Origin: Paludibacter sp.
Lineage (GTDB): Bacteria; Bacteroidota; Bacteroidia; Bacteroidales; Paludibacteraceae
Direction: 5' to 3'
Assembly (NCBI GenBank): GCA_024709185.1
Contig: JANJXE010000065.1
Span: 1 to 11,081 of the forward strand
Length of the DNA stretch: 11,081 nucleotides
Below, piece by piece: positions 1-6,518 of the stretch. The notes beneath the pieces were generated by a model, which was not told the origin of the DNA, made no database searches, and was given only the letters and a program-made list of their open reading frames with translations. The translations under genes and the position numbers were made by a program. How positions within the stretch are numbered: position 1 is the first letter of the stretch; each line of letters begins with the position of its first letter.

Positions 1-254
1 TTGGACTGTTTGTAATGAAAATGCCATTTTGTAAATATTTTATTTCAACTCGAACTAATCCAATGAGTTGTTTTGGCAGAAAATTTTTTGTCTTGTACCA
101 GGTAGATTTTCAAACCGACCTATATGTCTAACAAATCAATAATTAAGCCGATATGACAAGTGACAATTTGGCATGTTTAAATGCCATTTAATTTAATGCT
201 ATTTATAAAATATTGATCTGAAATCATATTTATTTCATAATCTATAAAAATATC
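1..254. other. Upstream intergenic region, no gene seen
   Basis: This AT-rich stretch has stops in all frames and no recognisable gene or RNA. It contains the nonamer ATGCCATTT twice (21-29 and 181-189), and the second copy forms half of an inverted repeat at 169-186. No good TAnnTTTG element is present; the nearest is ACAATTTG at 163-170. It is presumably the leader and control region of the three-gene module that starts at 255. Confidence 0.5.
169..186. promoter_or_regulatory. Possible operator: TGGCAT-N6-ATGCCA inverted repeat
   Basis: A perfect 6-bp inverted repeat, TGGCAT then GTTTAA then ATGCCA, lies about 70 bp before the ATPase gene. It overlaps the only weak promoter-like sequence here (ACAATTTG, 163-170). 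A repressor or activator site is plausible by position, but short repeats like this arise by chance in AT-rich DNA. Confidence 0.25.
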
Positions 255-1808
255 ATGATCATAAATGAAGTGCACATTAAACGTTTTAGAGGATTTGATG
301 ATGTGAGGTTTACATTGGGTACAAATCTAACTGTTATAGCAGGACAAAACGGAACTCAAAAAACGACTGTTTTGGGAATGCTTAGTCAGCCATTCTCAAT
401 AACTGACAAGCTAAATCCATTATTTGGTGAAATACCTCTTTGTGGAGGAAATTACCGTTCATCATTTGCTGAGAAATTTAAATTATCGGAAGCATTTGAT
501 AAAGCTCAAAGTCATGAATGGACATTGACATTGAATAATGTAACTGAGCCCGAATTTACGGTTGAAAGTATTAAACGAGATAAATCATCTGAAGCAATTC
601 GATTTTGGCAAAAAGGCAAACGTACAAAAGGTTCAGGCTACATACAACTACCTGTAATTTATTTAAGTCTATCACGCTTATTTCCAATAGGTGAAGATGT
701 AAATATTGGTTCAAGTACTGATATCACTTTGACTGAAGATGAACTCACCTTTTATAAGGAATGGCATGATAAGATACTCATAATACCTGACGGGCAAATG
801 ATAAGTGTTGACTATTTGAAAAGTAAACAGAAAAATACACTTGGAGCCAATACTTCTTATTACGACTGGAAAATGAACTCAGCTGGTCAGGATAATATTG
901 GTAAAATTTTATTGGCCATCTTGTCATTTAAACGTCTAAAAGAGAAGTATAAAGAAGCATACACGGGCGGTATTCTTGCAATAGATGAATTGGATACCAC
1001 ATTATATCCGGCCTCTCAGTTGAAACTAGTTGAAGCATTACGAAAATTCTCAACAAAATATTCTATTCAGGTAATTTTCACTACACATTCTCTCACTATA
1101 TTAAAAGAAGTGTGTTTACATCAGGAAAACCCCCATATCTCCAATCAGATAAAAGTTATATATTTGCAAAAGGAAGATATAAATGTTAAGGCGATTGAAG
1201 GTGTTACATATGAAGCAATTAAACAAAAGCTTAATGTAAAATTATCACCAAAGCAAAAACGAAAAAAGGTGAATGTATATACAGAGGACAAAGAAGGTGA
1301 AATATTTGCAAAGGCATTGTTGAAAAGAAGGGCTTCTATATTGCAATTTGTTTCCTGTACTATGGGATGTAGTAATTATTTGGAATTAGCAAAAAAGAAC
1401 ATTGATGGTTTTAAATACCCTAATAGTATTATCGTTTTAGATGGAGATGTAAGGACTGAAGCTTCAAATATGCGCAAACTGAAGAATTTCAAGCACTTTC
1501 TTTTGTTACCCGGAAATGAATCTCCTGAAAGACTACTTGCAAAGTTTTTACATAAATTGCCGGAAAGTTCACCGCATTGGGATAAAATATGCAGTGGCTA
1601 CATAAAACAGATTGCTTTTCGTGATTATCAATTAAAAGATATTACTGATATAAAAAGCAGGGAAAAAGCTAAGTCATGGTTTAACCAACAAAAACAATAT
1701 TGGGGACGAGGATGTAGTAATGTAATAAATTTGTGGATTGCAGAAAATCAGTCTGAAGTAGATCAGTTTATTGAAGAGTTTGATGAACTGATTAAACAAT
1801 ACTGGTAA
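255..1808 (+). CDS. AAA/ABC-type ATPase with C-terminal TOPRIM domain (OLD-nuclease-like)
   Basis: This 517-aa protein has the architecture of overcoming-lysogenization-defect (OLD) nucleases: an SMC/RecF-like ATPase followed by a TOPRIM nuclease domain. Visible motifs are Walker A GQNGTQKTT (residues 30-38), an ABC signature-like SAGQDN (209-214), Walker B ILAIDELD (240-247), and the H-loop TTHS (276-279). In the C-terminal part, YTEDKEGE (342-349) supplies the TOPRIM glutamate and IVLDGD (393-398) the DxD metal site. LPGNESPE follows near 418. Walker A is unusual: Gln35 stands where GxxxxGK[ST] has its last glycine. The gene is first in a module with a ParB-like protein and an adenine methylase. 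The likely role is ATP-gated DNA binding or cleavage in defence, which is inference. The ATG lies inside the palindrome ATGATCAT. RecF-like SMC ATPases of other defence systems are the main alternative. Confidence 0.82.
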   Translation: MIINEVHIKRFRGFDDVRFTLGTNLTVIAGQNGTQKTTVLGMLSQPFSITDKLNPLFGEIPLCGGNYRSSFAEKFKLSEAFDKAQSHEWTLTLNNVTEPEFTVESIKRDKSSEAIRFWQKGKRTKGSGYIQLPVIYLSLSRLFPIGEDVNIGSSTDITLTEDELTFYKEWHDKILIIPDGQMISVDYLKSKQKNTLGANTSYYDWKMNSAGQDNIGKILLAILSFKRLKEKYKEAYTGGILAIDELDTTLYPASQLKLVEALRKFSTKYSIQVIFTTHSLTILKEVCLHQENPHISNQIKVIYLQKEDINVKAIEGVTYEAIKQKLNVKLSPKQKRKKVNVYTEDKEGEIFAKALLKRRASILQFVSCTMGCSNYLELAKKNIDGFKYPNSIIVLDGDVRTEASNMRKLKNFKHFLLLPGNESPERLLAKFLHKLPESSPHWDKICSGYIKQIAFRDYQLKDITDIKSREKAKSWFNQQKQYWGRGCSNVINLWIAENQSEVDQFIEEFDELIKQYW

Positions 1809-1819
1809 TTCTTACATCA

Positions 1820-1843
1820 ATTAAAATAGCTGAAAATTTTAAT
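1820..1843. repeat. AT-rich inverted repeat between ATPase and ParB-like genes
   Basis: ATTAAAAT (1820-1827) and ATTTTAAT (1836-1843) form a perfect 8-bp inverted repeat with an 8-nt spacer in the 58-bp gap between the first two module genes. It could be a weak hairpin that tunes expression between cistrons or a protein-binding site. The all-A/T stem makes it thermodynamically weak and easily fortuitous. Confidence 0.3.
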
Positions 1844-1866
1844 ATAACCTTAAAACGAGCTACAAT

Positions 1867-3216
1867 ATGACTTCAGAGAAAAAAAACATTGATTTATCCC
1901 TTTTAAGTGTGAATATTGAAAATCCGCGATTTGAAATGGTGGGAAGTCAACGAGAGGCAATATCTCAAATGATTAATGATCAGGGGCAGAGACTTTCGAA
2001 ATTAGCCCAGGATATTCTAGACAATGGACTTAATCCCTCTGAATTAATAATAGTTGTAAAACATGAAAAATCTGAAGGACAGTACAATGTCTTAGAGGGA
2101 AATCGCCGGATAACCGCATTAAAATTATTAGCAAATCCGGATTTAATACCTGATAAGCACAAATCATTATTAAATGCATTCAGGAAACTTAGCGAAAGAT
2201 TCTATTTGAATCCTATTAAGGACTTGCCTTGTGTGGTATTTGATGATGAACAATTTGCCAACAGATGGATTAAACTAAAACACACAGGTGCCAACGATGG
2301 AATTGGAGTTGTGTCGTGGGACGCCCAACAGAAAGATAGATTTGAAGAACGTGTAGAAGGAAAATCATCCTATGCATTGCAAGTGATTGATTTCTTAAGC
2401 AAACAGGATTTAGACGCCGATTTGAAAAGGGACTTAAATAAATTGCCTTCTTCTAGTGTTCAAAGGCTCGTGACTGATCCGGATTTCAGAAGTGTTGTTG
2501 GGTTGGATATAAAAGATGGTAAGCTATATACAAAGCTGCCTCCGGAAGAGGTTACTAAACCTCTTGTAAAAATGGCAAAGGACTTACTACGAAGTGATTT
2601 TACTGTAAAAGAAATTTACTATAAGGATGATAGATTAAATTACATTGAGACATTTAAGAAAAGTGATGTGCCAGATAAAGCCAATGAATTATCCGCAGGT
2701 TGGGAATTGACAACCCCTAATCCTCCCCAAAAGTCAAAGGGAAATCCTGTAATTTCATCACTAAAATCGAAAAGCAGCCGATTATCCACAGCTAGAAACA
2801 CCTTAATACCCAAAAGTTGCATTATACAAATCAATCAGCCCCGGATCAATAAAATTTACAGAGAGTTAAAGGACTTAGATTTAAGAGACTTTTGCAATTG
2901 CGGTTCAATTGCTTTCAGAGTTTTTATTGAACTGTCTATTGATAATTATATTGAAGAAAAAAATATAACGGGGGCAAACAAAAATGACAGTTTGAGAAAG
3001 AAAGTAACTGTTGTTGCTGATTATATGCAAAGTAATTCAATTTTAGATAAGGAGAAGTTAAAGGGAATTCGAAATGCTTTAGGTAATAATAATCATATAC
3101 TTTCAATCGACACATTTAATGCATATGTACACAATAAACATTTAAACCCAACAGAAACTGACTTAAAATTGGCTTGGGATAATATTCAATATTTTGTTCT
3201 AAAATTGTGGGAATAA
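1867..3216 (+). CDS. ParB/Srx-fold nuclease-like protein with C-terminal helical domain
   Basis: This 449-aa protein starts with a ParB/sulfiredoxin-like domain at about residues 8-95. It opens with an LLSVNIENPRF-type strand, then a helix, then the hallmark EGNRRITALKLL (77-88), equivalent to the GxxR nucleotide-binding motif of ParB and DndB-like families. No partition-type helix-turn-helix is evident after it. The middle (about 120-280) is unassigned. The last 130 residues, starting near IYRELKDLDLRDF, look all-helical and end in NAYVHNKHLNPTE and a Trp-rich tail. They resemble helical domains found in other defence proteins, but I cannot name the family. The gene sits 58 bp after the ATPase gene and 10 bp before the methylase, so cotranscription is likely. 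A plasmid-partition role is unlikely because no ParA or parS cluster is present. Confidence 0.72.
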   Translation: MTSEKKNIDLSLLSVNIENPRFEMVGSQREAISQMINDQGQRLSKLAQDILDNGLNPSELIIVVKHEKSEGQYNVLEGNRRITALKLLANPDLIPDKHKSLLNAFRKLSERFYLNPIKDLPCVVFDDEQFANRWIKLKHTGANDGIGVVSWDAQQKDRFEERVEGKSSYALQVIDFLSKQDLDADLKRDLNKLPSSSVQRLVTDPDFRSVVGLDIKDGKLYTKLPPEEVTKPLVKMAKDLLRSDFTVKEIYYKDDRLNYIETFKKSDVPDKANELSAGWELTTPNPPQKSKGNPVISSLKSKSSRLSTARNTLIPKSCIIQINQPRINKIYRELKDLDLRDFCNCGSIAFRVFIELSIDNYIEEKNITGANKNDSLRKKVTVVADYMQSNSILDKEKLKGIRNALGNNNHILSIDTFNAYVHNKHLNPTETDLKLAWDNIQYFVLKLWE

Positions 3217-3226
3217 AACATAAATT

Positions 3227-4171
3227 ATGGAGTTCTTTTCACCATTACGATACCCGGGTGGTAAGGGTAAGATTTCAGAATACATAGAATTGCTATTTAA
3301 AGCTAACAGCTTAAATGGTGGGCATTACGTAGAGCCATACGCTGGTGGTGCATCAGTTGCACTTTCATTATTGATAAATGAACATGCCTCAGTTATTCAT
3401 ATAAATGATTTTGATTACACTGTTTATTGTTTTTGGCACAGTGTGCTAAATCAACAGGATGAGCTATGTAAGTTGATAAATGACACGCCTGTAAACATTG
3501 ATGTATGGAACCTGCAAAAAGAAGTACAAAAGAACAAAAATGATTTTGATACCTTAGATGTCGGTTTTTCAACATTCTTTTTGAATAGAACTAATCGTTC
3601 GGGGATTTTAAATGCAGGTGTAATTGGAGGACTAGAACAAAAAGGAGAATGGAAAATAGATGCAAGATATAATAAAGCTGACTTAATAAAACGCATTCAA
3701 CGAATTGCATTATATAAAAGCAGAATTAAAATTTACAACGAAGATGCAGTAAAGTTGATCCCTAAAATAATTAATCAAATTCCCAAAAACTCTCTGATTT
3801 ATTTTGACCCACCCTATTACAAAAAAGGTCCCGTTTTATATATCAATTTTTATAAACATGATGACCATGTCAGGATTGCAAAAACAATCGACAAACTTCA
3901 ACACATTAATTGGATAGTATCTTACGACAATGTAGAGCCGATCAGGGACTTATATAATTCATACCGGCAACGTACGTTTGATATTAACTATCATGCCGGC
4001 AGTGCAAGTAAAGGGTCTGAGGTATTTGTATATAGTAACAATCTTTGGGTGCCAGATATTGATTCACCTACAGATAAAAAACGAATAAAATACTTTTCCG
4101 AACAAAGTATATTAGCATTACGTGAATCCGGTGAACTGAGTAAGATTAGTACGATAGATGCTGCCGGCTAA
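3227..4171 (+). CDS. D12-class DNA N6-adenine methyltransferase (Dam-like)
   Basis: This 314-aa protein transfers a methyl group from S-adenosylmethionine to adenine N6 in DNA. The D12/alpha-class order is clear: an N-terminal LRYPGGKGK (7-15), the AdoMet-binding VEPYAGGASVAL (35-46), a conserved FLNRTNRSGIL block (118-128), and the catalytic DPPYY (194-198). Its length is slightly above that of E. coli Dam, with a short extra tail. It follows the ParB-like gene by only 10 bp and is the third gene of the module. In that context it most likely marks self DNA rather than acting as a housekeeping Dam. The specificity cannot be read from the sequence; GATC is common in this class but not certain. 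No separate restriction endonuclease of ordinary type lies nearby. Confidence 0.92.
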   Translation: MEFFSPLRYPGGKGKISEYIELLFKANSLNGGHYVEPYAGGASVALSLLINEHASVIHINDFDYTVYCFWHSVLNQQDELCKLINDTPVNIDVWNLQKEVQKNKNDFDTLDVGFSTFFLNRTNRSGILNAGVIGGLEQKGEWKIDARYNKADLIKRIQRIALYKSRIKIYNEDAVKLIPKIINQIPKNSLIYFDPPYYKKGPVLYINFYKHDDHVRIAKTIDKLQHINWIVSYDNVEPIRDLYNSYRQRTFDINYHAGSASKGSEVFVYSNNLWVPDIDSPTDKKRIKYFSEQSILALRESGELSKISTIDAAG

Positions 4172-4335
4172 AATCCTGACATAAAAGCAATATATTATAA
4201 ACTACAACAAATTAATGATGAATTTAGAAATAAGTACTCAGATGAATGGTTATGAAAGTAATGGTACATTCTCTCATAAATTCCACTCCTTACAATATAA
4301 AACATATCAATTGTGTTAATAAACTCAGTTTATCA

Positions 4336-4365
4336 TTGTGAACTCAAAAATTAATCTTACATTTG
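4336..4365 (+). promoter_or_regulatory. Bacteroidota-type promoter for the abi pseudogene
   Basis: TACATTTG (4358-4365) matches the TAnnTTTG -7 consensus of Bacteroidota exactly. A TTG core for the -33 element lies at 4336-4338, 19 nt upstream. Transcription would start near 4371-4374, so the transcript would begin just before the hairpin at 4376. The 11-mer TACATTTGCGC recurs at 5173, before the HicB-like gene. Confidence 0.6.
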
Positions 4366-4375
4366 CGCCCAATAT

Positions 4376-4418
4376 GACCTCCCACGCTTCCCGTAAGAAC
4401 AGCGCACCCGGGGAGGTC
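4376..4418. repeat. Two-tier imperfect hairpin in the abi leader
   Basis: GACCTCCC (4376-4383) pairs with GGGAGGTC (4411-4418). Inside it CGCT (4385-4388) pairs with AGCG (4401-4404), leaving a 12-nt loop, a 1-nt bulge on the left and a 6-nt bulge on the right. The GC content contrasts with the surrounding AT-rich DNA. The shape resembles REP-like palindromes used by RAYT transposases or attC-type recombination hairpins. A structured 5' leader of the following gene is equally possible. It has no T-run, so it is not a typical terminator. Confidence 0.5.
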
Positions 4419-4442
4419 TTCGAGTATAATAACCTTAACTGA

Positions 4443-4963
4443 ATGAAATACACCAAACAACCTTTATCTATTTCCGGTCAAATTGCGAAGTTACAGTCAA
4501 GAGGGCTAAAAGTCGACAATGGATTAGCAACTGAATGTTTGTCGAACATTAGTTACTACCGTTTACGAGCCTATACCTTTCCATTTCAGGATAACTCAAA
4601 TCCGGAACAGGATCACGAAATAGTTGTGCCCACCACAGTCGGATTTGGAATCGACGCTTCATGGTTCATATTCAGTTGCCCTACAACACTATTCATCCTT
4701 TTATGTCGCGGAAAGTCAGTAGTGAAATAAAGCAGAATAAACTTTTTGCTGTATTAAGTTGTATGAAATACCTCCTGGATATCATCAGCCCGGGAAATGA
4801 TTTTAGGAATAAGTTGTCATCAGCAATCAATCAGGGAGGTAGGTTAGTTAATATTAAAGACATGGGCTTTCCTAAAAACTGGACTGATTTGGAAGTTTGG
4901 AAGGACAGGGAAAATCTCCCGGGTTCGAAAAGTTTAAAAAAGCTGTCGGAAGTTTCAACGTAA
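4443..4963 (+). pseudogene. Abi_2-family (AbiD/AbiF-like) abortive infection gene, internal deletion
   Basis: Two reading frames carry the two ends of one Abi_2-family protein. The first part (4443 to about 4616) gives the N-terminus, with SISGQIAKLQSRG and the hallmark LSNISYYRLRAYTFPFQ. At about 4615-4617 the similarity jumps to another frame, which reads RNSCAHHSRIWNRRF, then LPYNTIHPF, LFAVLSCMKYLLD, ISPGN and MGFPKNW, up to the stop at 4961-4963. The RNSCAH stretch is the Rx4H HEPN-type motif of this family. The two parts give about 58 plus 115 residues, against roughly 300 for the family as I recall it. The whole central segment is therefore gone and the frame is shifted. Intact members act in phage-triggered abortive infection; this copy should be inactive. 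It keeps an apparent promoter at 4336-4365. Confidence 0.85.
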
Positions 4964-5268
4964 CTAAGGTCTCCTGAAGCACGTGTTTATCGAAATTATG
5001 CTCCCACGCTAAACAACATGTAAACAAACTCAATTAATGACCCTGAAAGTAAATCCGGAAAATACGCTGGTTATATCCCAATTTGGGCATAAAATCTTAT
5101 TTGATGGTTATTTGATTAAGACCAAAAAACTCAAAAATGTCTTTAATTTACATTCTGCATTCATTTAATAAATACATTTGCGCTTCATTGAACAAAACAT
5201 CAATCAGCTTGTTGAAATTTTCACAGACTACATTGATGACAAACCAGATTTATTAGCATTAAAAAAGT
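4964..5268. other. Spacer with possible gene remnants
   Basis: This 305-bp spacer separates the abi pseudogene from the HicB-like gene. It holds a short ATG reading frame at 5037-5168 (43 codons). In the same frame, after two stops, there is a coding-like stretch from about 5181 reading NQLVEIFTDYIDD and LLALKKYGKRY before it runs into the HicB-like gene. Neither has a recognised family or a ribosome binding site. They may be decayed ends of a lost gene or simply chance. Confidence 0.3.
5173..5180 (+). promoter_or_regulatory. -7 element, likely promoter of the HicB-like gene
   Basis: TACATTTG matches TAnnTTTG exactly, and it is embedded in the same 11-mer TACATTTGCGC as the abi promoter. The -33 region is weak (TTTA at 5147-5150, 22 nt upstream). 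The predicted start of transcription is near 5187, giving a leader of about 80 nt before the ATG at 5269. Confidence 0.45.
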
Positions 5269-5655
5269 ATGGCAAAAGGTATTTTTCGTGCCGAATTGAG
5301 CAGCAAAGCTCACATGTTGACTGTAAGTCTTGAATTGTATAAATTCAGGGAGGACAATGCCTATATCATGTACTGCCCTGCGTTAGACTTATCCACAAGC
5401 GGTAATTCAGAGGAAGAAGCCGAAAAATCATTTTCTGAAACATTTCAGATATACATCAATTATTGTTTGCAGAAACGGACATTGGTTGAAGACCTTCAAA
5501 AGAACGGTTGGGATGTTCGTAGTATCAAACAACGTAAAATGAAAGCCCCCGATACGAAAAAACTGCTAAGGATAAACGAAACACTACAGGACATCGTTTT
5601 CAACAGGGATTATGAAAAAACCAGTCGGTCAGTAGAGATTCCTCAACCGGTTTAA
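5269..5655 (+). CDS. HicB-like (type II TA antitoxin family) protein
   Basis: This 128-aa protein carries a HicB-like partial-RNase-H fold at about residues 15-75. Its signature is YCPALDLSTSGNSEEEAEKSF (35-55), equivalent to the P-x-L-x-G-x-x-T-x-G-x-(S/T)-x-E-E-A pattern of HicB antitoxins. The C-terminal half (QKNGWDVRSIKQRKM, ending EIPQPV) is the longer version I associate with Bacteroidota and has no obvious DNA-binding domain. HicB normally neutralises a HicA mRNA interferase encoded next to it. No HicA-like reading frame (about 60-80 aa, with a dsRNA-binding-like fold and catalytic His) is visible on either side, so this is an orphan or has another partner. A broken copy of the same gene lies at 7638-7715. 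The start is the first ATG, about 80 nt after a plausible promoter. Confidence 0.7.
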   Translation: MAKGIFRAELSSKAHMLTVSLELYKFREDNAYIMYCPALDLSTSGNSEEEAEKSFSETFQIYINYCLQKRTLVEDLQKNGWDVRSIKQRKMKAPDTKKLLRINETLQDIVFNRDYEKTSRSVEIPQPV

Positions 5656-5824
5656 TCATGTCGACCCGGTTCCTGAATTTATTATTAAAAATGCGTTGCG
5701 CAATCTGGGTCTGAAGAGAAAAGATTTTTTTGAAATTCTTTTTGATTGTAAGATAGAAATACATCAGGAAGACGATGATACCTACACTAAGGTTGATGTT
5801 GAAGAAATTAAACGTAAGCTGTAA
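5636..5824 (+). pseudogene. Coding-like frame without start codon, remnant of an unidentified gene
   Basis: The frame that starts inside the end of the HicB-like gene stays open from about 5636 to the stop at 5822-5824. It reads like real protein: VPEFIIKNALRNLGLKRKD, then FFEILFDCKIEIHQEDDD, then VDVEEIKRKL at the end. It has no ATG or GTG; only a TTG occurs in frame. It is therefore probably the 3' end of a gene whose front was lost when the HicB-like gene was joined to it, or the product of a frameshift. It stops 10 bp before the proposed GTG start of the DUF4325 gene, which is how a former operon partner would sit. The family is not recognised. Confidence 0.4.
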
Positions 5825-5834
5825 TTATATTCCT

Positions 5835-6200
5835 GTGAAGAATGAAGTAGTTGACATCTCTACACTTATTAATATTGAGTTAAGGTCAAGACTTGAAGCA
5901 AGAAACTTACGCGATTATTTACTACGCAACAACCTTACTTCCCTGAAAATCGATTTTAGTAATGTGACATTTATTACGCGCAGTTTTGCCGATGAGTTCT
6001 ATAATCAAATCCTGATCAATCCATCCCTGGAAGTTAAGATAGTCAATCTGCGTACAGACCTCAGTCAGTTGGTCGAAGCCGTAAAGCGCACGCAACTAAA
6101 AAAGAAGCCGGTAGAAACCGCTTCAACACCACGGATTTCGAAGCAATTTAAATCAGTTGCCGAGCTCAACCAGTATTTAAATACCTTGTCGTTTCTGTAA
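5835..6200 (+). CDS. STAS-like DUF4325 domain protein
   Basis: The core LKIDFSNVTFITRSFADEFY (residues 37-56) is the hallmark of DUF4325, a STAS-like domain. In many bacteria it is encoded next to an ATP-binding (HATPase) protein, suggesting anti-anti-sigma-like or partner-switching roles. I place the start at the GTG at 5835 (121 aa, beginning MKNEVVDIS). The frame is open further up to an ATG at 5775, but those 60 bp overlap a different frame that looks coding (5636-5824), and the extra residues look unlike the family. The domain covers about residues 1-85, followed by a Lys-rich tail and a short helix. No HATPase partner is visible. Function is unassigned; cytoplasmic. Confidence 0.65.
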   Translation: MKNEVVDISTLINIELRSRLEARNLRDYLLRNNLTSLKIDFSNVTFITRSFADEFYNQILINPSLEVKIVNLRTDLSQLVEAVKRTQLKKKPVETASTPRISKQFKSVAELNQYLNTLSFL

Positions 6201-6518
6201 AAACAGCAGCACTTGTTTATTAACCTATTGATTAGTGGTTCATTCATGAAAAAAAGACCCATCATTTCTGACAGGTCTTATTTCTTCAACCTGGTTACGT
6301 TGTCCGAAGGTGTACGCTTGTAATTAGCAAATTAAAAATCGCCAGTTTTTCGCAAATGGAAATCACCAGATAGGTCGGGTACGATTTTTTTTGTCGATTA
6401 ATATGGCTATCCGAAATATTAGTGCTAATTTTGCACTTACTACCGAACAACCTAAATCACCGGATGTTAGATTTGTGAGACCGTAATTACTCATTGATAC
6501 ACTATAAAAATTCTTCTT
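6201..6518. other. Spacer with hairpin terminator and -7-like elements
   Basis: This 318-bp gap before the Panacea gene holds a two-tier hairpin at 6250-6283 and two exact TAnnTTTG matches, TAATTTTG at 6426-6433 and TAGATTTG at 6468-6475. Neither has a good -33 box at the usual distance. The second is 44 bp before the ATG at 6519 and is the better placed. No gene or RNA is recognised in the remainder. Confidence 0.4.
6250..6283. terminator. Two-tier symmetric hairpin, bidirectional terminator-like
   Basis: AAGACC (6254-6259) pairs with GGTCTT (6274-6279), and TCA (6262-6264) pairs with TGA (6269-6271), around a CA/CA internal loop and a 4-nt TTTC loop. After one mismatch the A-run at 6250-6252 pairs with TTT at 6281-6283. 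It lies 50 bp after the DUF4325 stop, as expected for a terminator, though the T-run on the + strand is short. The A-run makes it a better terminator read from the other strand. Confidence 0.5.

Noticed and set aside
1867..3216. Plasmid or chromosome partition gene parB
   Set aside because: Only the ParB/Srx fold motif is shared. There is no ParA, no recognisable parS and no typical helix-turn-helix, and the neighbours are an OLD-like ATPase and a methylase.
4215..4319. 34-codon ATG frame between the methylase and abi genes
   Set aside because: It has no ribosome binding site, no recognised family and a composition expected by chance in this spacer.
5656..5774. HicA toxin gene following the HicB-like gene
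   Set aside because: No frame here or just upstream of 5269 shows the small HicA fold or its catalytic histidine context.
5775..5834. N-terminal extension of DUF4325 from the ATG at 5775
   Set aside because: It overlaps a better-looking frame that ends at 5824, and the extra 20 residues do not resemble the family, so the GTG at 5835 is preferred.
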